Shown here: piece by piece, positions 25,043-31,302 of the stretch
How positions within the stretch are numbered: the first letter of the stretch is position 1
Layout: the number at the start of each line of letters is the position of its first letter
Origin: Maricaulis sp034659015
GTDB taxonomy: Bacteria > Pseudomonadota > Alphaproteobacteria > Caulobacterales > Maricaulaceae
Direction of reading: 5' to 3'
DNA: 31,302 bases
NCBI GenBank assembly: GCA_034659015.1
Contig: JAYEGL010000026.1
Span: forward strand, 1-31,302
Translations under genes and position numbers: made by a program
Notes under the pieces: generated by a model
The model's input: the letters and a program-made list of their open reading frames with translations, nothing else
What the model was told of the DNA's origin: nothing
Database searches by the model: none

Positions 25043-25408
25043 CTAGTCCAGAAACTGCCGGACCGTCTCGATGAAAGTCGTCACGGTGATCGGCTTGGAA
25101 AGATAGGCTTCGCAGCCGCCCTCCCGGATCCGTTCCTCGTCGCCCTTCATGGCAAACGCCGTCACGGCCACGACCGGGATCGCCGACAGGCTCTCGTCAT
25201 CCTTCAGCCACTTGGTGACTTCGAGGCCGGAAACCTCCGGCAGCTGGATGTCCATGAGAATCAGGTCGGGCGTATGTTCGCGCGCCAGCTCGAGCGCCTT
25301 GAAACCGTCCTTGGTCTGCAGGGTCTCATAGCCATGAGCCTCGAGCAGATCGTTGAACAGTTTCATGTTCAACTCGTTGTCTTCGACGATCAGGACCTTT
25401 TTGGGCAT
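25043..25408 (-). CDS. divK: Single-domain response regulator DivK
   Basis: A 121-residue CheY-like receiver with phospho-acceptor D53 in LILMDIQLPE, acidic D10 near the N-terminus and K103 in LSKPIT. The segments VLIVEDNELNMKLF and AVTAFAMKGDEERIREGG are near-identical to Caulobacter DivK, the essential switch that acts on PleC/DivJ and the CckA-CtrA pathway. The start MPKKVLIVED is chosen by this similarity; a Met four codons upstream is possible. It is the first gene of divK-pleD. Two TTAACC motifs (25467-25472 and 25498-25503), like CtrA half-sites, lie upstream. Confidence 0.97.
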   Translation of the reverse strand: MPKKVLIVEDNELNMKLFNDLLEAHGYETLQTKDGFKALELAREHTPDLILMDIQLPEVSGLEVTKWLKDDESLSAIPVVAVTAFAMKGDEERIREGGCEAYLSKPITVTTFIETVRQFLD

Positions 25409-25601
25409 GACCTGCAGCATGGCGGCGACCCGCTTCCCGTTTGTTGCACACTTGTACCGTGCGTGTTTAACCCCGCGTGCATGAAACCCGATCTTCCTTA
25501 ACCAACCATGAGTCAACGGCCACTTTTCGATCCGCCAGGAACAAGATAAGAACAAAAATGCGGTTTTGAAGGCAGCCCGGAAACCGGGCTCGAACAGGGC
25601 A

Positions 25602-26495
25602 ATGATACGAATCGGTATCGATCTGGGCGGAACCAAGACGGAAGGCGTGGCGATGAATGCCGCCGGCGAGGTGCTGGCCCGCGAACGCGTGTCCACGCCG
25701 CCCGACTATGACGGCGCACTCGACATGATCGCCGCTCTGATCGCCCGTCTGGAAGCCGGGCATGGCCCGGCCCGCATCGGCATCGGCCATCCCGGTTCGT
25801 CGAGCCCGGCTGATGGGCGCATGCGCAACGCCAACTCCCGATGGCTCAACGGGCGCCCGCTGGGCGAAGACCTCGAACGCCGCCTGGGCCGGCCCGTCCG
25901 GCTGGCCAATGACGCCGACTGTTTCGCCCTGTCCGAGGCCCGCGACGGCGCGGGAGCCGGGCACGCCATCGTGTTCGGGGTGATTCTGGGCACCGGCGTG
26001 GGCGGCGGCATCGTGATCGACGGCCGGCTGCTGGACGGCGCCCAGCGCATCGCCGGAGAATGGGGTCACAATCCCCTGCCCTGGCCCCATGAGAACGAGA
26101 TACCCGGCCCCGCCTGCTGGTGCGGGCTGAACGGGTGTATCGAGACCTGGCTGTCCGGGCCGGGCCTGGCGCAGGATCATGCACGGCACACCGGCGAGAT
26201 GCTGGAGGCATGCGAGATCGCCCGGTCGGACGATCCGGCATGCCGGGACAGCATGGCCCGCTACGCCGACCGGCTCGCCCGGGCATTGGCGAGCGTGATC
26301 AACCTGATCGATCCGGACGTGATCGTGCTGGGCGGCGGCGTCTCCAACACCGCCGGCCTGCCGGACGCGATCCAGGCGAAGCTGGCCGGCCATGTCTTCT
26401 CCGACATTCTGAAGACGCGCGTGGTGCGCCATCGCCATGGCGACAGTTCCGGGGTGCGCGGCGCCGCCTGGCTGTGGCCGGGCGAAACGCCGTGA
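25602..26495 (+). CDS. mak: Mak-type fructokinase (ROK family)
   Basis: A 297-residue sugar kinase that phosphorylates fructose at C6. ATP-binding loop DLGGTKTEG (7-15), catalytic D104 in LANDADC, the ROK zinc site H156 with C172-x-C174 and C179 (CWCGLNGCIETWLSG), and the C-terminal ILGGG/SSGVRGAAWLWP block. Long stretches match E. coli Mak from memory (for example GEWGHNPLPW). Start 25602 gives the normal MIRIGIDLGG N-terminus. A 7-bp hairpin with AAA loop (25574-25590) lies just upstream of the ribosome-binding site. Its TGA overlaps the GTG start of dinB, so the two are co-translated, which is an unexpected pairing. Confidence 0.95.
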   Translation: MIRIGIDLGGTKTEGVAMNAAGEVLARERVSTPPDYDGALDMIAALIARLEAGHGPARIGIGHPGSSSPADGRMRNANSRWLNGRPLGEDLERRLGRPVRLANDADCFALSEARDGAGAGHAIVFGVILGTGVGGGIVIDGRLLDGAQRIAGEWGHNPLPWPHENEIPGPACWCGLNGCIETWLSGPGLAQDHARHTGEMLEACEIARSDDPACRDSMARYADRLARALASVINLIDPDVIVLGGGVSNTAGLPDAIQAKLAGHVFSDILKTRVVRHRHGDSSGVRGAAWLWPGETP

Positions 26496-27784
26496 CCGCC
26501 GACGGCGGCCATCCGGGCTATTGCCGCACCTGCCTCGCGCCGCTGGAGCCCGGAACCGGCGACACCTGCCCGGCCTGCGGCTCGCACAAGCTGCTGCGGC
26601 ACGCGGAGATCGACACGCTCTCCATCGCCCATATCGACTGCGACGCCTTCTTCGCGGCAATCGAGAAACGGGACAATCCGGCCCTGGAGGAACAGCCCGT
26701 CATCGTCGGCGGCGGCCAGCGCGGCGTGGTCTCCACCTGCTGCTATGTCGCCCGGCTCTACGGCGTGCATTCGGCCATGCCCATGTTCAAGGCGCTCAAG
26801 GCCTGCCCCGACGCCGTGGTGATCAAGCCGGACCATGCCCGCTATGCCGCCGAGGGGCGGCGCATCCGCGAAATGATGCAGACGATCACGCCGCTGGTCG
26901 AACCGCTCTCCATCGACGAGGCCTTTCTCGACCTGACCGGAACCGCCCGCCTGCATGGCGCCCCGCCGGCCCTCACCCTGCTGCGTCTGCAGCGCCGGAT
27001 ACGCGAGACGGTGGGCATCACCGTGTCGGTCGGCCTGTCCTTCAACAAATTCCTGGCCAAGACGGCTTCGGATCTCGACAAGCCGCACGGTTTCGCGGTG
27101 ATCGGCGAACGCGACGCCCAGGCCTTCCTGGAAAAACAGCCCGTGCGCGCGATCTACGGCGTCGGTCCGGCCTTCGCGGCCAGGCTGGAGCGCGACGGCA
27201 TCCGCACCCTGGCCGACATCCGCCGGCATGGCGACAAGGACATGGCACGGCGCTATGGCGAGACGGGCTTTCATCTCGCCCGCCTCGCCCGCGGCGAGGA
27301 TACGCGCAAGGTGAAGCCCGAGCGCGAACGCAAGAGCGTCTCCAGCGAGACCACGTTCCATGCCGACTATGACGATCTCGAAACCCTGGAAAAACAGCTC
27401 TGGCGGCTGTGCGTGCGGGTGTCCGACCAGATGAAGGCCAAGGGCATTGCCGGATCGGTGGTGACGCTGAAGCTGAAATCCTCCGATTTCCGGACGCGTA
27501 CGCGCCGGCGCACGCTGAGCGAAGCCAGCCAGCTGGCCGACACGCTGTTCCGGGTCGGCCGGGACCTTCTCGGACCGGAGGTCGACGGCACGCGCTACCG
27601 GCTGATCGGGATCGGATTTTCCGGTCTGCAGGACGCGATGGGCGACAGCGGCGACCTGCTCGACCCCAATGCCATCCGCCGCGCCACGGCGGAACGCGCC
27701 ATCGACAAGGCCCGGGCGAAATTCGGCGGCGATGCCGTGGTGAAGGGCCTGGCCTTCCGCGCCAAACCGAAACGGGAGCGCTGA
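26492..27784 (+). CDS. dinB: DNA polymerase IV with N-terminal zinc ribbon
   Basis: A 430-residue Y-family translesion polymerase. The palm is marked by D49 in HIDCDAFFAAIE and by the SIDEAFLDL acidic pair; the fingers contain YVARLYGVHSAMPM; the helix-hairpin-helix IYGVGPAFAARLERDGI and a C-terminal little-finger domain follow. The N-terminal ~35 residues form a zinc-ribbon-like motif with C11-RT-C14 and C26-PA-C29, absent from E. coli DinB but seen in related alphaproteobacterial DinB proteins. Start is GTG 26492, overlapping the mak stop. There is no beta-clamp motif I can assign with certainty. No LexA-type operator is visible because the gene lies within an operon. Confidence 0.94.
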   Translation: MTADGGHPGYCRTCLAPLEPGTGDTCPACGSHKLLRHAEIDTLSIAHIDCDAFFAAIEKRDNPALEEQPVIVGGGQRGVVSTCCYVARLYGVHSAMPMFKALKACPDAVVIKPDHARYAAEGRRIREMMQTITPLVEPLSIDEAFLDLTGTARLHGAPPALTLLRLQRRIRETVGITVSVGLSFNKFLAKTASDLDKPHGFAVIGERDAQAFLEKQPVRAIYGVGPAFAARLERDGIRTLADIRRHGDKDMARRYGETGFHLARLARGEDTRKVKPERERKSVSSETTFHADYDDLETLEKQLWRLCVRVSDQMKAKGIAGSVVTLKLKSSDFRTRTRRRTLSEASQLADTLFRVGRDLLGPEVDGTRYRLIGIGFSGLQDAMGDSGDLLDPNAIRRATAERAIDKARAKFGGDAVVKGLAFRAKPKRER

Positions 27785-27795
27785 GCCGCTGTCTT

Positions 27796-27966
27796 CTTCC
27801 CCGCACGAGTGGGGAAGTGGGCCCTCTATAGCCTTGGCGAAGGAGGGGTCGAAGGGGCCGGCGTGCGAGCGCCGGAAAACGGTGGAGCATGGCGCGGACA
27901 TTCCGCCGCGTTCCGCGGCGGCCCCTCCCCCGCTTCGCGGGTCCCCCTCCCCACATCGTGGGGAGG
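27796..27966. repeat. Second mosaic palindromic intergenic repeat
   Basis: A chain of hairpins fills the space between dinB and the convergent hydrolase gene: CTTCCCC/GGGGAAG (27796-27802 with 27811-27817), an 8-bp stem with TTC loop (27903-27910 with 27914-27921), CCCGC-TTC-GCGGG (27929-27941), and a perfect 9-bp stem with ATC loop (27946-27954 with 27958-27966). It shares the C/T-rich arms and TTC loops of the element at 21511-21664 but is not a copy. It probably belongs to the same class of dispersed intergenic repeats and may end both transcripts. Confidence 0.65.
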
Positions 27967-27970
27967 AAAG

Positions 27971-28837
27971 TTACTGTCCCAGCGTGTCGAACCAGTCGAA
28001 AGGCATCGGCCAGAAGGCTTCGGCGCCGCGGCGGAAGGCGCCGGCGTGATCGACCCGGTTCAGGCCGATATCCTCGGGTGTCAGCTGGACGATCTGCGAG
28101 GGCGCGGCGGAATAAATGTCCAGAATGTCCTGCGCCGCCGCCGGCGTCGCGATCGGGTCGTCCGAGAAGACCCAGGAGCGGATCGGCGCCGTCACCTCTG
28201 CGAAATGATGCGCGCCGATCGTCTCGAGGTCGTCGCCGAAATAGCCCGGCATCGAGGCCCAGCGCCGCCATTGCAGGAAGACCTCGCGCGGCAGCGCCGT
28301 TCCGCCCCAGATCCCGCCCGCCGGGATATAGCCCTTGAGCGCCAGGCAGGCCGGGCCGTAGACGAACCAGAAGAAGAGTACGCGAGGCTTGTAATGGGCC
28401 AGATGCCGCCCCCAATGCCCCGAACCGCAGCACACGAAGGCATGCGCCCGCGCCCGGCCGGCATTATCGGCCAGCCCCACCAGATGACCGCCCACGGAGT
28501 GTCCGAGCGTGAAGAGCGGTGCGCCCGGAACCAGCGCCGCCGCCCGGTCGAGAGCGGCGGGAAAGTCCAGCCGCCCCCAGTCGACGATATCGGCCTCGTA
28601 GCCGCGCAGGCGAGCCGGGGCCGAGCCCGCGATGCCGCGATAGTCATAGAGCAGGCAGGCATAGCCCCGCTCGGCACCGGCCAGGGCGATCCGGCGGTAG
28701 AACCCTTTCGGATAACCCGTCCCCGACGAGATCAGGACAGCGCCGCGCGGCCTGTCGGGCGCGATGATCCGACCGGACAGGGAATAGCCGTCGCGCGCAT
28801 CGAACCGAATCTCGTCTTCCCGGATCATCGTCGTCAT
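27971..28837 (-). CDS. Alpha/beta hydrolase (COG4757-type)
   Basis: A 288-residue cytosolic hydrolase. The nucleophile elbow is LGHSVGG with S114; likely acid D226 or D227 (FSDDPIATP) and H264 (DHAGAF) complete the triad. The oxyanion region is SSGTGYPKGFYRR, and the DYRGIAGS segment is characteristic of the COG4757 group of predicted hydrolases. A hydrophobic lid insert lies at about 150-180. The substrate is unknown. No signal peptide is seen. It is divergent from ridA, with 104 bp between, and ends within 5 bp of the palindromic repeat. Confidence 0.87.
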   Translation of the reverse strand: MTTMIREDEIRFDARDGYSLSGRIIAPDRPRGAVLISSGTGYPKGFYRRIALAGAERGYACLLYDYRGIAGSAPARLRGYEADIVDWGRLDFPAALDRAAALVPGAPLFTLGHSVGGHLVGLADNAGRARAHAFVCCGSGHWGRHLAHYKPRVLFFWFVYGPACLALKGYIPAGGIWGGTALPREVFLQWRRWASMPGYFGDDLETIGAHHFAEVTAPIRSWVFSDDPIATPAAAQDILDIYSAAPSQIVQLTPEDIGLNRVDHAGAFRRGAEAFWPMPFDWFDTLGQ

Positions 28838-28941
28838 GGCGGCAGTCTGCCCGATGACGTTCGCGTCAAGTCAAGCGGGCAGATTGCATGCGCGGCATAC
28901 GTCACTAAGTTGCGGTCATCTTGAGCCAGGGAGACCCCGCC

Positions 28942-29403
28942 ATGTCCGCCATCGAAGCCCGCCTTGCCGAACTCGGCATCAGCCTGCCCGAGCCTGTCGC
29001 GCCGGTCGCGAATTATGTCCCCTTTGCCCGCACCGGCGACCAGGTCTTCATTTCCGGCCAGGTCTCGATGGGGCCGGACGGGCTGGTCACCGGCACGCTG
29101 GGCGAGAACATGGACCTGGCCGGCGGTCAGGCCGCGGCCCGGCTGTGCGGGATCAACCTGATCGCCCAGATGCGGGCCGCCTGCGACGGCGATCTGGGCC
29201 GGGTCAAGCGCGTCGTCCGCCTGGGCGGCTTCGTCTCGGCCAAGCCGGGATTCACGGAAATCCCCCAGGTGGTAAACGGCTGTTCCGACCTCATGGTCGA
29301 GGTGTTCGGCGAGGCCGGCCGCCATGCCCGCTCTGCCGTGTCCTGCCCGGTCCTGCCGCTGGGCGCGGCCGTCGAGGTCGACGCCGTTTTCGAGATCGCG
29401 TGA
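28942..29403 (+). CDS. RidA/YjgF family protein
   Basis: A 153-residue protein of the RidA superfamily, whose archetype hydrolyses reactive enamine/imine intermediates from PLP enzymes. The start at 28942 is preferred over an in-frame TTG at 28921 because AGGGAGA lies 7 nt upstream. The conserved substrate-binding arginine is R130 in GRHARSAVSCPVLPLGAAVEV. It belongs to the slightly longer subgroup (about 150 aa, YjgF-like with IEARLAELGISLPEP at the start), whose activity is less certain than that of true RidA. It overlaps the downstream cupin gene by one base (TGATG). Confidence 0.92.
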   Translation: MSAIEARLAELGISLPEPVAPVANYVPFARTGDQVFISGQVSMGPDGLVTGTLGENMDLAGGQAAARLCGINLIAQMRAACDGDLGRVKRVVRLGGFVSAKPGFTEIPQVVNGCSDLMVEVFGEAGRHARSAVSCPVLPLGAAVEVDAVFEIA

Positions 29404-29714
29404 TGAAACGCGTCCGCGCAAAGGATTTCACGGCGGACCGCGCCTGGGGCGCCGAGTGCCTGGCCCTGTTCGGATCCACCGGCGTCAGCCTGCACTGGAC
29501 CGACCAGCCCTACCGCTGGCACCGCAATACGGGCGACGAGGTCTTCGTCGTCCTCGACGGGCGTGTGGAGATGAAATACCGCGAAGCCGGTGTTGAAAAA
29601 TCCATGCTGCTGGAAGCGGGCGACGCCCTGGCGATCGGCGACGGGGAAGAGCATGTCGCCCACCCGCTCGGCGAGGCGCGCATTCTCGTCGTCGAGGATG
29701 TCGACAGCGATTAG
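29403..29714 (+). CDS. Small cupin-domain protein
   Basis: A 103-residue single cupin. Motif 1 is seen at about W39-H40 to G53 (HRNTGDEVFVVLDGRVEM) and motif 2 around G73-D74 to H87 (AGDALAIGDGEEHVAHP). Metal ligands would be H40, E46 and H84 or H87, so the site looks usable. Small cupins of this kind act as isomerases, dioxygenase-like enzymes or binding proteins, and the function here is not evident. Its start codon overlaps the ridA stop by one base, so the two are co-translated and may share a role in detoxifying small metabolites. Confidence 0.86.
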   Translation: MKRVRAKDFTADRAWGAECLALFGSTGVSLHWTDQPYRWHRNTGDEVFVVLDGRVEMKYREAGVEKSMLLEAGDALAIGDGEEHVAHPLGEARILVVEDVDSD

Positions 29715-29720
29715 GCGCCT

Positions 29721-30326
29721 TCAGCCGGCGGCGACGTGGCTGACGAAGATCGACAGGCCGATCAGGATCAGGACGGCACCTCCGGCAACTTCGGCCATAC
29801 CGCCCAGACGTTCGGCGACCTTGGGCCCGATGCGATAGCCCAGGCTGGCCATGACGAAGGAGGTCAGCCCAATCGCCAGCGCCGACCAGGCCGGCCCGCC
29901 GGCGAGCGCCAGGGCGATCCCGACGGCGGCGGCGTCGATGCTGGTGCCCAGGGCTGTCACGACGGTGCCCAGAAGACCGCGCGGACCGCCGTCCGCCACC
30001 TCGTCATCGCCGTCGCCCAGACCGTTGCGGATCATCAGACCGCCGATTGCGGCGAGCAGGACAAGGGCGATCCAGTGGTCGACGGCGGTGATCCAGTGCG
30101 CCGCCACGCGGGCCAGGGCCCAGCCGGCCAGGCACATCAGCCCCTCGGTCAGGCCGAAGACCGCACCGACCCGCACCGCACGCAGCGTGCGCGCCGCCGG
30201 ATCCGCGGCGCCGCGCGCCAGGGCGGCGGCAAAGGCATCGGAAGACAGGGAGAGGCTGGTCAGGGCCAGCATGAAAAGACCGAGCATGCCCCCCGCATAG
30301 GCGGCCGCGCCACGGCCGGCAAGCAC
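29721..30326 (-). CDS. mntP: MntP-type manganese efflux protein
   Basis: A 201-residue membrane protein with six helices in two repeats. The acidic motifs typical of MntP are seen: SLSSDAFAAALARG in helix 1 and TALGTSIDAAAVGIALA in helix 4, with GLGDGDDE in the central loop. MntP exports Mn2+ and limits manganese toxicity. The start is GTG 30326 with GAGAGG 8 nt upstream; a Met at 30287 would remove 13 residues that look non-essential. It lacks room for the yybP-ykoY riboswitch seen before mntP elsewhere, because the divergent dsbA-like gene is only 101 bp away. It converges on the cupin gene. Confidence 0.9.
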   Translation of the reverse strand: MLAGRGAAAYAGGMLGLFMLALTSLSLSSDAFAAALARGAADPAARTLRAVRVGAVFGLTEGLMCLAGWALARVAAHWITAVDHWIALVLLAAIGGLMIRNGLGDGDDEVADGGPRGLLGTVVTALGTSIDAAAVGIALALAGGPAWSALAIGLTSFVMASLGYRIGPKVAERLGGMAEVAGGAVLILIGLSIFVSHVAAG

Positions 30327-30427
30327 GAGCCCCGCCTCTCACACGATGATTTTACACAGGCAAAGCTCGCCGCGCGGGACAAGACCGGTTAGATGTGCGC
30401 GGAAACGGTATCAAGGGGTTTTCGATC

Positions 30428-31174
30428 ATGATGCGATTTGTCGGCACCATTGCCGCCGCCATCTTCCTGATGGGCTGCCAGCAGGGCGATGCCAGCGCCC
30501 AGCTCAACGACACGGAACGCGAGGAAGTGCGCGATATTGTTCGCGCCTACATCCTGGAAAACCCCGAAATCATCGAGGAGGCGCTGATCGAACTGCAGCG
30601 CCGGGCCCGCCAGCGCGAGATGCAGGCCAGCTATGACGCCGTCAACGCGCAGTCGGACGCCATTTTCAACGATCCGCGCGATCCGCGCCTGGGTCCCGAT
30701 GACGCCGAAATCGTGATCGTGGAATTCATGGACTACAAATGCTCCTACTGCCGCGTCGCCGCCGATTGGGTGCGCGATGTGCAGGCCGAGCATGGCGACC
30801 GCATCCAGTTCATTTTCAAGGAATATCCGATCCTCGGCGAGGATTCGGAAGAAGCCGCCCGGGCTGCGCTGGCCGCCCTGGAACAGGGCGAGGAGGTCTA
30901 TTCGGACTTCCACATGGCGATGATCTCCTCCTCCGGCCCGCTTCCCTCCGGCCGGATCGACGAACTGGCCCGCCTGTCCGGCGTGGATGTCGAACAGATG
31001 CGCGAGGACATGCAGGACCCGGCCATCATGGACCATATCAACCAGGTCCGCTCGCTCGGCCGCGTTCTGGGCGTGTCCGGCACGCCCTTCTTCATCGTCG
31101 ACGGCACGATCGTGCCGGGCGCCAACGAGCTGGCGCTGGACGAGGCCCTGCAGGACGCGCTGTCAGAGGGTTAG
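30428..31174 (+). CDS. ScsC/Com1-like DsbA-family thiol oxidoreductase, predicted lipoprotein
   Basis: A 248-residue exported thioredoxin-fold protein. The signal ends in a lipobox-like LMGC with Cys17, so it may be lipidated. Residues ~25-70 are a helical N-terminal domain (REEVRDIVRAYILENPEIIEE), like the trimerisation stalk of ScsC-type isomerases. The active site is C105-SY-C108, and the cis-proline loop is SGTPFFIVDG (about 217-226). It probably oxidises or shuffles disulfides of envelope proteins. Start is ATG 30428 (30431 also possible) with AAGGGG upstream. An IS481 insertion begins 6 bp after its stop, leaving no terminator of its own. Confidence 0.9.
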   Translation: MMRFVGTIAAAIFLMGCQQGDASAQLNDTEREEVRDIVRAYILENPEIIEEALIELQRRARQREMQASYDAVNAQSDAIFNDPRDPRLGPDDAEIVIVEFMDYKCSYCRVAADWVRDVQAEHGDRIQFIFKEYPILGEDSEEAARAALAALEQGEEVYSDFHMAMISSSGPLPSGRIDELARLSGVDVEQMREDMQDPAIMDHINQVRSLGRVLGVSGTPFFIVDGTIVPGANELALDEALQDALSEG

Positions 31175-31202
31175 CCTAGCTGTGAGCTTTCATTAGGTTG
31201 TC

Positions 31203-31266
31203 CATTCGGTCCCGTCCGGGGAAGCTGAAGGTGCTGATCTTTAGCGAACCGGAGGAGGACCGAATG
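31203..31266 (+). promoter_or_regulatory. Inverted repeat covering the transposase RBS and start codon
   Basis: Arms CATTCGGTCC (31203-31212) and GGACCGAATG (31257-31266) pair perfectly over 10 bp, and TCCGG/CCGGA extend the stem across a small internal loop. The right arm contains the end of the GGAGGAGGA ribosome-binding site and the ATG. In RNA entering from upstream, this would hide the translation start. Confidence 0.6.
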
Positions 31267-31302
31267 AACGTCCACAAGAATGCCCGTTTGACGTGGCACA
31301 GT
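31264..31302 (+). CDS. IS481-family transposase, N-terminus (partial)
   Basis: Thirteen codons, MNVHKNARLTWHS, run off the window end. This peptide matches the conserved N-terminus of IS481-family transposases (MNxHKxARLT), which begins a helix-turn-helix domain before a DDE integrase core. GGAGGAGGA is well placed 4-12 nt upstream of the ATG. The catalytic domain cannot be seen, so intactness is unknown. Confidence 0.82.
   Translation, partial: MNVHKNARLTWHS

Larger units (their letters stand above)
31181..31302 (+). mobile_element. IS481-family insertion sequence, left end (partial)
   Basis: The element starts at TGTGAGCTTTCATTAGGTTGT, which resembles the terminal inverted repeat of Bordetella IS481 as I recall it (TGTGAnnnTTCAnTAGGTTGT). 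Immediately before it is CCTAGC (31175-31180), fitting the NCTAGN target that IS481 elements duplicate. The first codons of a transposase follow. The rest of the element, including the right repeat and second target copy, lies beyond the window. Confidence 0.85.

Noticed and set aside
30327..30427. Manganese (yybP-ykoY) riboswitch before mntP
   Set aside because: Only 101 bp separate mntP from the divergent gene and none of the conserved riboswitch loops is visible.

Overview
The window is about 31.3 kb of GC-rich DNA (roughly two thirds G+C) from an alphaproteobacterium. It most resembles the stalked or prosthecate Caulobacterales/Maricaulales group. The reasons are: a divK-pleD operon next to rpmG; a topA-rnr-Nudix block; an RNase E tail ending in a GWW motif like the PNPase-binding peptide of Caulobacter RNase E; a DinB polymerase with an N-terminal zinc ribbon; a clpS-clpA pair; a phasin; and several promoters of the Caulobacter housekeeping type (-35 TTGACG-like, short spacer, -10 GCTANAWC). 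Genus and species cannot be fixed from the sequence alone.

Layout. 1-157 is the 3' end of rne, followed by a strong hairpin. 294-5743 (+) is a compact run: BepA-like M48 metalloprotease with TPRs, COG3146 acyltransferase-like protein, membrane-anchored haem-c (DUF3365) sensor, MscS-type channel with an unusual C-terminal extension, and a HIT hydrolase. 5740-8387 (-) holds a ribbon-helix-helix regulator, a small four-helix membrane protein and RecQ. 8462-10547 is a divergent pair: a DUF2306 membrane protein and an AraC-type regulator whose N-terminal half is membrane-embedded, separated by an 18-bp palindrome. 10610-14336 (-) is clpA, clpS and a phasin with a lysine/alanine/proline-rich N-terminal arm. 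14481-21493 (+) is a D-Ala-D-Ala carboxypeptidase with a SPOR domain, topA, rnr and a NUDT19-like Nudix hydrolase. A mosaic palindromic repeat follows, then an MFS transporter, an AT-rich orphan gene and rpmG. 23642-25408 (-) is divK-pleD. 25602-27784 (+) is a Mak-type fructokinase translationally coupled to dinB, followed by a second palindromic repeat. Then come an alpha/beta hydrolase (-), RidA and cupin (+), MntP (-), and a ScsC/DsbA-like thiol oxidoreductase (+). The window ends inside an IS481-family insertion sequence placed 6 bp after the oxidoreductase stop codon.

Functionally this is mostly chromosomal backbone: RNA decay (rne, rnr), DNA topology and repair (topA, recQ, dinB), regulated proteolysis (clpAP adaptor and unfoldase), cell-cycle and c-di-GMP signalling (divK, pleD), envelope maintenance (BepA-like, DD-peptidase, thiol oxidoreductase) and storage granules (phasin). 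Accessory signals are the ~40 % GC orphan gene at 23019-23222, the two palindromic repeat mosaics, the RHH gene and the IS481 element. The points most worth a second look are the haem sensor/MscS/HIT operon and the channel's C-terminal domain, the membrane-bound AraC/DUF2306 pair with a palindrome inside the promoter, the histone-like phasin with a PhaR-like operator, the AT-rich orphan, and an inverted repeat that would sequester the transposase start site in read-through mRNA. I did not find a clearly new multi-gene defence or biosynthetic system.
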